Assembly: GCA_003644825.1 (NCBI GenBank)
Contig: QNDJ01000098.1
Coordinates: 1-6,511 of the forward strand
Direction: 5' to 3'
DNA: 6,511 nucleotides
DNA from: Candidatus Zhuqueibacterota bacterium
GTDB lineage: Bacteria > SM23-31 > B21-G16
Positions 1 to 6,500 of this stretch are shown here, in pieces. The notes under the pieces were generated by a model. It was given only the letters and a program-made list of their open reading frames with translations. It was not told the DNA's origin and did not search any database. Numbering within the stretch: the first letter of the stretch is position 1; each line of letters opens with the position of its first letter. Position numbers and translations under genes: made by a program.

Positions 1-5
1 ATAAT

Positions 6-14
6 AGAGGGGGG
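6..14 (+). promoter_or_regulatory. Shine-Dalgarno site of the TPR gene
   Basis: A purine run, AGAGGGGGG, lies seven bases before the ATG at 22. The spacing is optimal and the match to the anti-Shine-Dalgarno sequence is strong, which fixes the start of the TPR gene. Only 21 bases precede the gene in this window, so its promoter cannot be seen. Confidence 0.8.
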
Positions 15-21
15 ATTTTTT

Positions 22-1152
22 ATGTTCTCAAAAAAAGTAGTTATCACGTCTTTTTTCTTGATTTTAATTGTTGTTTTTTGTTTTTCATTGATTGCAGTTT
101 CTCAAATTAGACCTGTTTCAAAGGAAGAATTCCAGAAAGCTCAACAGGAATTTAACAAGTTAAAAGAACTTATTAATCAGAAACTCGCTAAAATGAATGA
201 AGCAAAAGAAAACGAAGACCCTGAATATTATCAAAAATATAAACAGGAATATGAGGAACTTGTAAAACAAGCGGAAAAGTGGAAGAAAGTTCTTCAGGAC
301 TATCAGGTTTATATTACAGAAATAAATAAGATAAAAAAATTATATATGGAGGGTCAAACAGCAACTAAACTTAAAAGGTATCCTGAAGCTCTCAAGAAAT
401 ATGACTCGTGTATAAAAAGAGGAGAAAAATTAAATGTCGATGAGCTCAAGGATACACTCACAAAAGCTTATTATCAGAAAGGGTATGTTCTCAGCAGACT
501 AAGAAAATACAATGAGGCTATAAAAGCCTATGAGATGTCAAAAACAATTGACCCTGAAAATTATCGTGCATATTTTGGCCTCGGTGCAGCTTTTGATAAA
601 ATCAACAAGAATAAAGAATCCGTGAATAGTTATCTTAAAGCAATTGAAATTAATCCGAAATTCAGTAGAGCAAGGTACAATCTGGCAGTTGTTCAGCTAA
701 AAAAATTTAAAAATTCAGATGAAGCACTCAAAACCCTTGAAGAGTTATTTGCCACCGCCTCGAACCCCAATGATAATAGAACCCTCTCCAATGGTTATGC
801 TCTGAAAGGTCAAATTTTATATAACTTGAGAAAATTTAACGAAGCAATACCATCTCTTAAAAAATCTATAGAATTAAATAAAGCTTTATGGAAATCCTAT
901 TATCTTTTAGGAGATATATATTATACCCTCGGTAAAAATCAGGAGGCAATCAATTACGCAACCCAGTGCCTTAAACATAGAAGAGGATACGGAGGCGCAT
1001 ATATAGTTAGAGGTAGAGCTTATAAAAAAATGGGAAATGAAACCAAAGCACTTAAGGAATTCAGAATGGCTCTTAAAGATAGAACCTGGCAGAAAATGGC
1101 TCAATATGAAATTGACCTTATTAAAAATAAGGATAAATACATAAATCAATAA
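22..1152 (+). CDS. Exported TPR-repeat protein with N-terminal coiled coil
   Basis: This 376-residue protein has a classic export signal: lysines at 4-5, a hydrophobic core at about 6-25, and an A-V-S site (25-27) that signal peptidase I could cut before Q28. No lipobox cysteine is placed for lipoprotein processing. Residues 33-105 are highly charged, rich in K, E and Q, and probably form long helices or a coiled coil. From about 107 to 355 there are roughly seven tetratricopeptide repeats, near 107-136, 148-178, 182-212, 216-245 (degenerate), 258-287, 291-320 and 325-355. They show the usual G/A, Y and terminal P spacing, for example YNEAIKAY and the 'IDPENYRAYFGLG' junction. TPR arrays are protein-binding scaffolds, so this is probably a periplasmic or surface assembly factor. 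No catalytic domain is visible and the partner is unknown. The gene stands alone on its strand, convergent with the clp cluster. Confidence 0.85.
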   Translation: MFSKKVVITSFFLILIVVFCFSLIAVSQIRPVSKEEFQKAQQEFNKLKELINQKLAKMNEAKENEDPEYYQKYKQEYEELVKQAEKWKKVLQDYQVYITEINKIKKLYMEGQTATKLKRYPEALKKYDSCIKRGEKLNVDELKDTLTKAYYQKGYVLSRLRKYNEAIKAYEMSKTIDPENYRAYFGLGAAFDKINKNKESVNSYLKAIEINPKFSRARYNLAVVQLKKFKNSDEALKTLEELFATASNPNDNRTLSNGYALKGQILYNLRKFNEAIPSLKKSIELNKALWKSYYLLGDIYYTLGKNQEAINYATQCLKHRRGYGGAYIVRGRAYKKMGNETKALKEFRMALKDRTWQKMAQYEIDLIKNKDKYINQ

Positions 1153-1174
1153 TTAACTCATTTTCAGAATTAAT

Positions 1175-1207
1175 AAAAGCTGCCATAGGGATTCTGGCAG
1201 CTTTTTT
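1175..1207. terminator. Bidirectional rho-independent terminator
   Basis: An 11-base perfect stem, AAAAGCTGCCA (1175-1185) with TGGCAGCTTTT (1195-1205), closes a 9-base loop and is followed by a T run ending at 1207. It sits 22 bases after the TPR stop codon. Read on the minus strand the same hairpin follows the stop of the cysteine-rich gene within two bases and ends in TTTTATTA, so it can serve both convergent units. The plus-strand T run is the better one. The final T of the run is also part of the minus-strand gene's TGA stop. Confidence 0.9.
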
Positions 1208-1548
1208 CATTTTAGAACAATGGCAACTTTTTTCCCTTTTGCCTGTTTCTGATAGATTAAGGATTCAATATCTTTCCATCTGAATTCTATGAATTTATCG
1301 CAACAATGGATTCCGATTTTTCTTGTTCTGAATGCTTCACAATACCCATGTAGAATGTTTTTTAAGTCTTCATAAGAACTTACTTTTTTACCTTTTAAAC
1401 CTACAGGCCAGCTATCTTTTTGAACCAGCCTTTCTAAACAGGATGAACAAACAATTGCATCACAATGGGGGCATTTCCTCAGAGACCGTTCATTCCCGCA
1501 TTCAATACATTCAGATGCAAAACCTATCTTTTTTAATATACTCTTCAT
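1207..1548 (-). CDS. Small cysteine-rich zinc-finger-like protein, function unknown
   Basis: I do not recognise this 113-residue protein. Its N-terminal third carries three CxxC pairs: C14/C17, C26/C29 (CPHC) and C34/C37, spaced C-x2-C-x8-C-x2-C-x4-C-x2-C. The C-terminal part adds H67, C70, H81, C82 and C83. The first three pairs plus a later pair resemble the cross-brace order of treble-clef domains such as FYVE, RING and related fingers, so two bound zinc ions are plausible. That is inference from spacing only. There is no signal peptide or membrane segment, so it is probably cytoplasmic. The lysine-rich tail (GKKVAIVLK) ends right at the shared terminator. The gene starts 27 bases after the aminotransferase stop, with an AAGGA site 11 bases before its ATG (slightly long). 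It is the last gene of the cluster. It could bind nucleic acid or protein; nothing in the sequence decides which. Confidence 0.75.
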   Translation of the reverse strand: MKSILKKIGFASECIECGNERSLRKCPHCDAIVCSSCLERLVQKDSWPVGLKGKKVSSYEDLKNILHGYCEAFRTRKIGIHCCDKFIEFRWKDIESLIYQKQAKGKKVAIVLK

Positions 1549-1575
1549 TTTACTATTTATCCTTAAGGTTTTATT

Positions 1576-2703
1576 TTATATAAGAAGATTCCTGTATTTA
1601 TTAAATAAATCTATGAGATATTCAATCTGTGTTTCAGTAAAAAGTCCTATATGAGAAACCCTCACCACTCTGTCTTTTAGAATTCCCTGACCATTAGCTA
1701 CTATAACATTGTGTTTTTCGTTAAGAACGTTAATGAACTCTTCTGGTTTTTTTCTCACGTTTATTACAGTTATGCAACTGGCTGGAGATTCCGGGAAGAA
1801 TGTATAACCAAGTTTTGATAGCCCATCCCTGAATTTTGATGCAAACTTTTCAATTTCCCCGAAGACATTTTCAATACCAAACATTTCTATAAAATCAAGA
1901 GATTCTTTAAGATACAATAACTGAATAGAACCGGGGGTAAAAGGTGTTTGCCTTTTTTCCGCATATTCTAAATATTTTTTTAAATCAAAGTAATATTTCG
2001 GAAGATTTCCTGTTTTTAATTTCTCAAGAGCCCTGTAATTAACAGATAAAAAAGACAACCCGGAAGGTCCCAGTAATCCTTTCTGAGAAACACTTACTAC
2101 AACATCAAGGTCCCATTCATCAGTATTAAGTTCTGTTGTCCCTAAAGTGCTTATTGCATCTACAATAATGATACATTTAAAAAATTTTTTAATAGTTCTT
2201 GTTATTGTCTCAATATCAAAAAGAATACCTGTTGAGGTTTCACAGTGAGTTAAAAATACAACATCCAGATTATTAATCTTTTTTAGATATTTTTCAAGGA
2301 ATTCAGGACTGATGTTCTTTCCCCATTCAAGTTCCAGCCTCAATGGTGAGATATTATAAGACCGCAGGATTTCAGTCCATCTTTTACCATACTTTCCTCC
2401 TTCTATTACAAGAACACAATCATTGTTATTCACAAAATTGCAGACACAGGCTTCCATTCCACCAGTCCCGCTTGACGTAATTACGAGGATTCTATTATTT
2501 GTCTTGAAAATACGTTTTAATTTTTCTTCTATAATTTTATATAGCTGTATAAAGTCTCTCGACCTGTGGAAAATACTACCTCGATAAACTTTTTTGCCTG
2601 CTTTTGTTGAAACCTGAGAAACACCAGGAACAAAAAACAGCTTTCTTTTATTGTTGTTAAAGATTTCCAAGGATTTCATTCCAGAGTTCTTTTCTACCCT
2701 CAT
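1576..2703 (-). CDS. Class V PLP-dependent aminotransferase (serine/alanine-glyoxylate type)
   Basis: The protein (375 residues from the outer ATG) belongs to the fold-type I, class V aminotransferases that include alanine-glyoxylate, serine-glyoxylate and some phosphoserine aminotransferases. These move an amino group between an amino acid and a 2-oxo acid in the cytoplasm. Visible landmarks are the N-terminal VPG loop (25-27), the phosphate-cup segment TSSGTGGMEA (76-85), THCETSTG (152-159), VDAISTLGT (181-189) whose D182 should contact the pyridine nitrogen, SQKGLLGPSG (206-215) with K208 as the Schiff-base lysine, TPGS (256-259), and RVSHIG (348-353) with R348 as likely carboxylate binder. 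Length is normal and the enzyme looks intact. The substrate cannot be read from sequence, and no serA or glyoxylate gene is adjacent. The start is uncertain: the ATG at 2703 lacks a Shine-Dalgarno site and overlaps engB by 47 bases, while an ATG at 2679 (residue 9) overlaps by 23 and gives a more family-like N-terminus. Translational coupling to engB is likely. Confidence 0.88.
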   Translation of the reverse strand: MRVEKNSGMKSLEIFNNNKRKLFFVPGVSQVSTKAGKKVYRGSIFHRSRDFIQLYKIIEEKLKRIFKTNNRILVITSSGTGGMEACVCNFVNNNDCVLVIEGGKYGKRWTEILRSYNISPLRLELEWGKNISPEFLEKYLKKINNLDVVFLTHCETSTGILFDIETITRTIKKFFKCIIIVDAISTLGTTELNTDEWDLDVVVSVSQKGLLGPSGLSFLSVNYRALEKLKTGNLPKYYFDLKKYLEYAEKRQTPFTPGSIQLLYLKESLDFIEMFGIENVFGEIEKFASKFRDGLSKLGYTFFPESPASCITVINVRKKPEEFINVLNEKHNVIVANGQGILKDRVVRVSHIGLFTETQIEYLIDLFNKYRNLLI

Positions 2704-3241
2704 TATTAAATATCGAATATTTTATTACCCTGACATACCCTTTTTTTACTTCCATTTTTAATTTTTTCAGGTTGCGGGACAATTCATTACCCGATATCTT
2801 ATCGGTTTTTGTAAAAACAATTGTATAAGAAATTGAAAGAGATTCCAGCCACTCTATTAACGTTCTATCATATTCAGTTATTCCTTTTCTTGAGTCAATC
2901 AGTATAAAAACAAGATTAAACTTATCTATGGACTTGAAATAAGATTCGATTAGAAATTTCCATTCATTTTTTTTCTTTTTTGACAGCTTTGCATAACCAT
3001 AACCCGGCAGGTCAACAAAATAAAAATCATTATTAATTTCATAAAAATCAATTGTTCTTGTCTTACCTGGAGTAGAACTTATTTTTGCCAGATTTTTTCT
3101 ATTTAGAAGGTGATTTATCAGAGAAGATTTTCCTGTATTAGACCTGCCTGCAAAAGCAAACTTTGGAATCTTCTTCAGAGAAACTGTATTAATATCACGA
3201 ACTGAAGCTATTAATTCTGCTTTTTTTATTTTAAACCTCAT
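2657..3241 (-). CDS. engB: Ribosome biogenesis GTP-binding protein EngB (YihA/YsxC)
   Basis: This 194-residue TRAFAC-class GTPase is needed in many bacteria for late assembly of the 50S ribosomal subunit. All G motifs are present: G1 GRSNTGKSS (32-40), the G2 region STPGKTRT (56-63), G3 DLPGYGYAK (77-85) and G4 TKTDK (144-148). A G5-like YSIFNNEG (175-182) departs somewhat from the usual FSS/SALKGEG. The family hallmarks STPGKT and DLPGYGYA make the identification firm, and the length is typical. T36 replaces the common valine of GRSNVGKS, a position known to vary. The ATG at 3241 gives the usual MxxKIKKAEL-type N-terminus but has no clear Shine-Dalgarno site. It lies 72 bases after the clpX stop, and no promoter or terminator in that gap is convincing. 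The 3' end overlaps the aminotransferase. Placement beside clpX matches the tig-clp-lon-engB order known from other bacteria, with lon missing. Confidence 0.96.
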   Translation of the reverse strand: MRFKIKKAELIASVRDINTVSLKKIPKFAFAGRSNTGKSSLINHLLNRKNLAKISSTPGKTRTIDFYEINNDFYFVDLPGYGYAKLSKKKKNEWKFLIESYFKSIDKFNLVFILIDSRKGITEYDRTLIEWLESLSISYTIVFTKTDKISGNELSRNLKKLKMEVKKGYVRVIKYSIFNNEGRKELWNEILGNL

Positions 3242-3313
3242 TAATAAATACAGATATATTTGTAGAATATTCTGAAGTTTAATGGATGTTACCCGGTCTA
3301 TTGTTAAGAAAAG

Positions 3314-4564
3314 TCAGGCTTCTTTTCTAATTTTTTGATAGATAATTTGAGGTTCCTTTTTGTTTAAAATAACCTCCTTACTAATAATAACCTTTTTTAC
3401 ACCTTTCAGGGACGGCAAAGTGAACATAATATCAAGCATAGTATTTTCCATTACAGAGCGTAATCCTCTTGCCCCTGTTCCTCTTTTAGTGGCAAATTCT
3501 ACGATACTTTTTAGAGCATCTCTGGTAAACTCCAGGTCAATATTTTCAAGTTCAAACAGCTTTTTATATTGTTTAACAATGGCATTTTTTGGCTTAGTAA
3601 GAATTGATAATAAAGCCTTTTCGTCGAGTTCACCAAGGGCACATACATTATGAAGCCTGCCAACAAGTTCAGGAATGAGCCCATATTTAAGCAGGTCATC
3701 TGGTTCAACCTGATCCAGAATATCACCAATGTTATCATACTCATGTTTTTTTACATCAGCCCCGAACCCCATAGTCTTTTTGCCAATTCTTCTCATAATA
3801 ATTTTTTCGAGCCCATCAAAAGCACCTCCACAGATGAAAAGGATATTCTTTGTATTTATATTTATCAAACTCTGTTCCGGGTGTTTTCTTCCACCTCTTG
3901 GAGGAATACTTGATATAGTTCCCTCCAGAATTTTTAAAAGAGCCTGCTGAACACCCTCCCCGGATACATCTCTTGTAATAGATGGATTTCCCTCTTTTCT
4001 TGCTATTTTATCTATTTCATCAATATAAACAATCCCTCTTTCTGCTTTTTCGAGGTCATAATCTGCTGCCTGTAATAGCCTTACAAGGATATTTTCTACA
4101 TCTTCTCCTACATAACCCGCTTCAGTTAGAATAGTTGCATCCGCTATAGAAAATGGGACCTGCAGGAACCTTGCAAGAGTCTGAGCAAGAAGGGTCTTAC
4201 CGACACCTGTTGGCCCGATCATTAAAATATTGCTCTTTTCTACTTCAACATCATCTTCAGAATATTTAAGGTTATTGATTCGCTTGTAATGATTGTAAAC
4301 AGCAACTGAAAGAACCTTTTTAGCCTTTTCCTGTCCAATAACGTAATTATCAAGTTCCTTTTTGATTTCTTCAGGAGTAGGGAGTTTTCTTTTCCCCATC
4401 CTTATTCTCATAGCCTTATCATTTTTGATTATTTCTCTTGCGCTGTATACACACTCATCACAAATGTAAACATTTGGACCTGAAATGATACAATCAACTT
4501 CATCAGCCGATTTACCACAGAATGAACAATAAAGTTCATCCCTTGAATGGAAATATCTTGTCAT
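3314..4564 (-). CDS. clpX: ATP-dependent protease ATPase subunit ClpX
   Basis: ClpX is the hexameric AAA+ unfoldase that recognises substrates, threads them through its pore and delivers them to ClpP in the cytoplasm. The 416-residue protein is complete and of normal length. The N-terminal zinc-binding domain has C13, C16, C35 and C38. The AAA+ module shows Walker A GPTGVGKT (117-124), the pore-1 loop GYVG (150-153), Walker B IVYIDEID (178-185), the RKH loop (226-228), the arginine finger in VGR (R303) and the sensor-2 segment GTGARGLRS (362-370, R369). The ClpP-docking loop reads MGF (265-267) where IGF or LGF is usual, a mild change. An AAAAGGG site six bases before the ATG supports the start. 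The gene follows clpP by 14 bases, so the two are almost certainly co-translated from one message and form one protease. Confidence 0.98.
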   Translation of the reverse strand: MTRYFHSRDELYCSFCGKSADEVDCIISGPNVYICDECVYSAREIIKNDKAMRIRMGKRKLPTPEEIKKELDNYVIGQEKAKKVLSVAVYNHYKRINNLKYSEDDVEVEKSNILMIGPTGVGKTLLAQTLARFLQVPFSIADATILTEAGYVGEDVENILVRLLQAADYDLEKAERGIVYIDEIDKIARKEGNPSITRDVSGEGVQQALLKILEGTISSIPPRGGRKHPEQSLININTKNILFICGGAFDGLEKIIMRRIGKKTMGFGADVKKHEYDNIGDILDQVEPDDLLKYGLIPELVGRLHNVCALGELDEKALLSILTKPKNAIVKQYKKLFELENIDLEFTRDALKSIVEFATKRGTGARGLRSVMENTMLDIMFTLPSLKGVKKVIISKEVILNKKEPQIIYQKIRKEA

Positions 4565-4570
4565 TATAAA

Positions 4571-4577
4571 CCCTTTT
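4571..4577 (-). promoter_or_regulatory. Shine-Dalgarno site of clpX
   Basis: On the minus strand AAAAGGG ends six bases before the clpX ATG. It occupies the 14-base gap after clpP, which leaves no room for a promoter and supports co-transcription. Confidence 0.65.
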
Positions 4578-4578
4578 C

Positions 4579-5169
4579 TTATTTTTTCTTTTTAGAGATG
4601 ATGACATCATCAATAATTCCATACTCTTTTGCCATTTCAGCCGACATAAAGAAATTTCTGTCAGTATCTTTTTTAATTTTCTCTAAAGGCTGGCCAGTAT
4701 GTTTTTGAAGGATTTCATTGATTCTGTCTCTTAAATTAATTATTTCTTTTGCGTGAATCTGAATATCAATTGCCTGTCCGGAAACTCCACCCCAGGGTTG
4801 ATGAATCATTATTCTGGAATGAGGTAATGCAGACCTTTTTCCTTTTTTTCCCGCCGCCAGCAATACTGCACCCATACTTGAAGCCTGTCCCATACAGATG
4901 GTTGCAACATCAGGTTTTATATACTGCATAGTATCATATATTGCAAGCCCTGATGTAACATATCCGCCCATTGTGTTTATATAAAGAAATATATCCTTGT
5001 CAGGGTCTTCAGCTTCTAAAAATAAAAGCTGGGCTATAACAAGGCTGGCAATGTTATCGTCTATTGCTGTACCTATGAATATAATTCTTTCTTTTAACAG
5101 TCTTGAATATATATCATAAGCTCTTTCACCTCTTCCTGTTTGCTCAATAACCATCGGAATTAGAGGCAT
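4579..5169 (-). CDS. clpP: ATP-dependent Clp protease proteolytic subunit ClpP, variant active site
   Basis: ClpP forms the double-heptamer serine peptidase chamber that degrades proteins unfolded by ClpX. I start it at the ATG at 5169 (196 residues), six bases after a GAAAGGAG site; an in-frame TTG at 5175 abuts that site and is unlikely. The opening [11 protein letters not shown] and the [13 protein letters not shown] segment are typical. With this start the nucleophile is S98 (in GQASSMGA) and the general base is H123 (in MIHQP), matching standard numbering. Two positions are unusual. The catalytic Asp expected in DTDRDxF is N172 here (DTDRNFF, codon AAT at 4656-4654). The near-invariant SPGG by the active site is TMGG (66-69). 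Listeria ClpP1 is a known ClpP with Asn in the triad, so reduced, conditional or partner-dependent activity is possible. The protein is otherwise full length and undamaged, ending in a lysine-rich tail. It lies 15 bases after tig and 14 before clpX. Confidence 0.96.
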   Translation of the reverse strand: MPLIPMVIEQTGRGERAYDIYSRLLKERIIFIGTAIDDNIASLVIAQLLFLEAEDPDKDIFLYINTMGGYVTSGLAIYDTMQYIKPDVATICMGQASSMGAVLLAAGKKGKRSALPHSRIMIHQPWGGVSGQAIDIQIHAKEIINLRDRINEILQKHTGQPLEKIKKDTDRNFFMSAEMAKEYGIIDDVIISKKKK

Positions 5170-5175
5170 ATTCAA

Positions 5176-5183
5176 CTCCTTTC
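5176..5183 (-). promoter_or_regulatory. Shine-Dalgarno site that fixes the clpP start
   Basis: GAAAGGAG on the minus strand begins just after the tig stop codon and ends six bases before the ATG at 5169. It directly touches the upstream TTG at 5175, giving zero spacing there. The ATG is therefore the start, and the protein loses two residues relative to the longest reading frame. Confidence 0.85.
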
Positions 5184-5184
5184 A

Positions 5185-6456
5185 TTAAGTTTCTTCTATT
5201 TGAATTTTATTTTTTACAATGTCCAGAACTTTATCTTCCAGGATTTCATCTTTCAACCACTGGTATTTTTCTTTATTTATTCTATAGTCTCTTTTCAGGC
5301 TAGGGAAATCTAAATTCCTCAATTTTGCTATATTTTCCAATCTTTCAAAGACCTCTTCATCATTTACTTCAACTTTTTCATTTTTAATAAGTTTCTTTTT
5401 TATAAGATACCATTTAAGATTCCACTCAGCTCTTGACTTATTCTGGTCTTTAAAGAATTTTTCATCGAATTTTCCTTTTTGTTTATTCTTTTCATTTTCA
5501 ACCATAATATTAAGATAAGATTCGAGCATCGAAGGAGGAACTTCAGGATTTATTCTTTTAACAAGCTCGTCTTTTACAGAACTATTAAAAATTATTTCTG
5601 ACTGTTCTTTAAACCTCTTTTCAAGGGATTCTCTTATTTTGGATTTCAGGTCGTTAAGGTCCCTGTAATTTCCGTTTAAATCTTTTACCAATTCATCATC
5701 AAGAGGAGGTATTTCCACTTTTTCAATCTTTTTTATGTGAACAAGCAATCTTTCTTTAACTTTTTCTTCATCTTTTGGCATTACCAGGTCTAAATCTCTT
5801 GTTATATCAACAGTATCATTAACTCTGGTACCCAGGAGTTTTTCACTTATATCTTTTGCGAGGTCTTCACTTCCAACTCTTACATATATATCATTGTATT
5901 TTTTTCCTATAATCTGGTAACCTGTTTTTGGGTCTAATTCCTGAATATCAATCAGAACAAAATCTCCATTCTCAACAGGTCCTTCAGATTCCATTTTAGA
6001 ACCGAGATTCATCTGGATTCTTTCCAGTTCTTTTTCAACATCGTTATTAGTAACTTTTCTGATATTTTTTGTCAGTTTCATACCTTCAAATCCAGTAAGC
6101 TGGAATTCGGGTTCAATCTCAAAAGTAGCCTTGAACTTAAACGATTTTTCAGGTTCATATTCAATCACATCTACTCTTGCTTCATTTACTGGTTCAAGGT
6201 TTTCCTGCTCCAATGCCTTAGAGTAAAAATCATCAATAATTTCTTCAAGCACAATGGCATTTACCCTTTTCCCGAACATCTTTTTTATCAGATTAAGTGG
6301 AACTTTACCCTTTCTGAAGCCTTCGATGTTAGCATTTCTTTTTAATTCTTTATATTTCTTTTCAAAATAAGGGGTAATTTCTTCTTCCTCGAGATGTATT
6401 TCTAATTCTCTTTCATAATTATTTTTTGAGTTAACCTGAACTTTCACTATTTCCAT
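5185..6456 (-). CDS. tig: Trigger factor, ribosome-associated chaperone
   Basis: Trigger factor binds ribosomal protein L23 at the exit tunnel and shields nascent chains. The protein (423 residues from the ATG at 6456) has the N-terminal ribosome-binding domain (about 1-120) with the signature GFRKGKVP (46-53). A middle FKBP-like PPIase segment follows at about 155-248, beginning GDFVLIDI, and then the helical C-terminal chaperone domain (about 249-420), starting at the characteristic PPLDDEL. Length is near the usual 430. The PPIase segment looks degenerate: the typical IPGFE-like stretch and the FP..Y motif are not recognisable, so prolyl isomerase activity is doubtful. The ATG at 6456 abuts its AAAGG run with no spacer; a GTG at 6447 (residue 4) sits eight bases after AAGGA and would give MKVQVNSKNNYEREL, a more typical start. 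It heads the visible cluster, followed 15 bases on by clpP; its promoter must lie near or beyond the window edge. Confidence 0.95.
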   Translation of the reverse strand: MEIVKVQVNSKNNYERELEIHLEEEEITPYFEKKYKELKRNANIEGFRKGKVPLNLIKKMFGKRVNAIVLEEIIDDFYSKALEQENLEPVNEARVDVIEYEPEKSFKFKATFEIEPEFQLTGFEGMKLTKNIRKVTNNDVEKELERIQMNLGSKMESEGPVENGDFVLIDIQELDPKTGYQIIGKKYNDIYVRVGSEDLAKDISEKLLGTRVNDTVDITRDLDLVMPKDEEKVKERLLVHIKKIEKVEIPPLDDELVKDLNGNYRDLNDLKSKIRESLEKRFKEQSEIIFNSSVKDELVKRINPEVPPSMLESYLNIMVENEKNKQKGKFDEKFFKDQNKSRAEWNLKWYLIKKKLIKNEKVEVNDEEVFERLENIAKLRNLDFPSLKRDYRINKEKYQWLKDEILEDKVLDIVKNKIQIEET

Positions 6457-6460
6457 CCTT
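6456..6460 (-). promoter_or_regulatory. Shine-Dalgarno site near the tig start
   Basis: AAGGA on the minus strand overlaps the first base of the ATG at 6456 and ends eight bases before an in-frame GTG at 6447. Its position favours the GTG as the true initiation codon, although the ATG cannot be excluded. Confidence 0.55.
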
Positions 6461-6463
6461 TCT

Positions 6464-6500
6464 ATTATTTTAATTAACTTTAAAATTTAATAAAAATAAT
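6464..6500. repeat. AT-only inverted repeat in the tig leader
   Basis: ATTATTTTAATTAA (6464-6477) and TTAATAAAAATAAT (6487-6500) are inverted copies matching at 13 of 14 positions, with a 9-base spacer. The repeat lies just upstream of the tig ribosome binding site. Such a repeat could be an operator or part of a promoter region, but an all-A/T stretch produces matches of this kind easily by chance. No CIRCE-type heat-shock operator is present. Confidence 0.3.

Noticed and set aside
907-1149. Minus-strand open frame of about 80 codons inside the TPR gene
   Set aside because: It is antisense to a clear TPR coding region, has no recognisable motif, and its composition is the mirror of the sense gene.
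1332-1583. Plus-strand open frame opposite the cysteine-rich gene
   Set aside because: It has no domain or good ribosome binding site, and the opposite strand has conserved-looking CxxC pairs and sits properly in the operon.
3242-3313. Promoter for engB (TTAACA as a -35 element)
   Set aside because: TTAACA is a fair -35 match, but no -10 hexamer at 16-18 base spacing matches well; AT-rich sequence gives such partial hits easily.
3360-3950. Several plus-strand and alternate-frame open frames across clpX
   Set aside because: They are shadows of a full-length, motif-complete clpX.
5170-5175. TTG at 5175 as the clpP start
   Set aside because: It touches the Shine-Dalgarno site directly, while the ATG at 5169 has ideal spacing and gives family-standard S98/H123 numbering.
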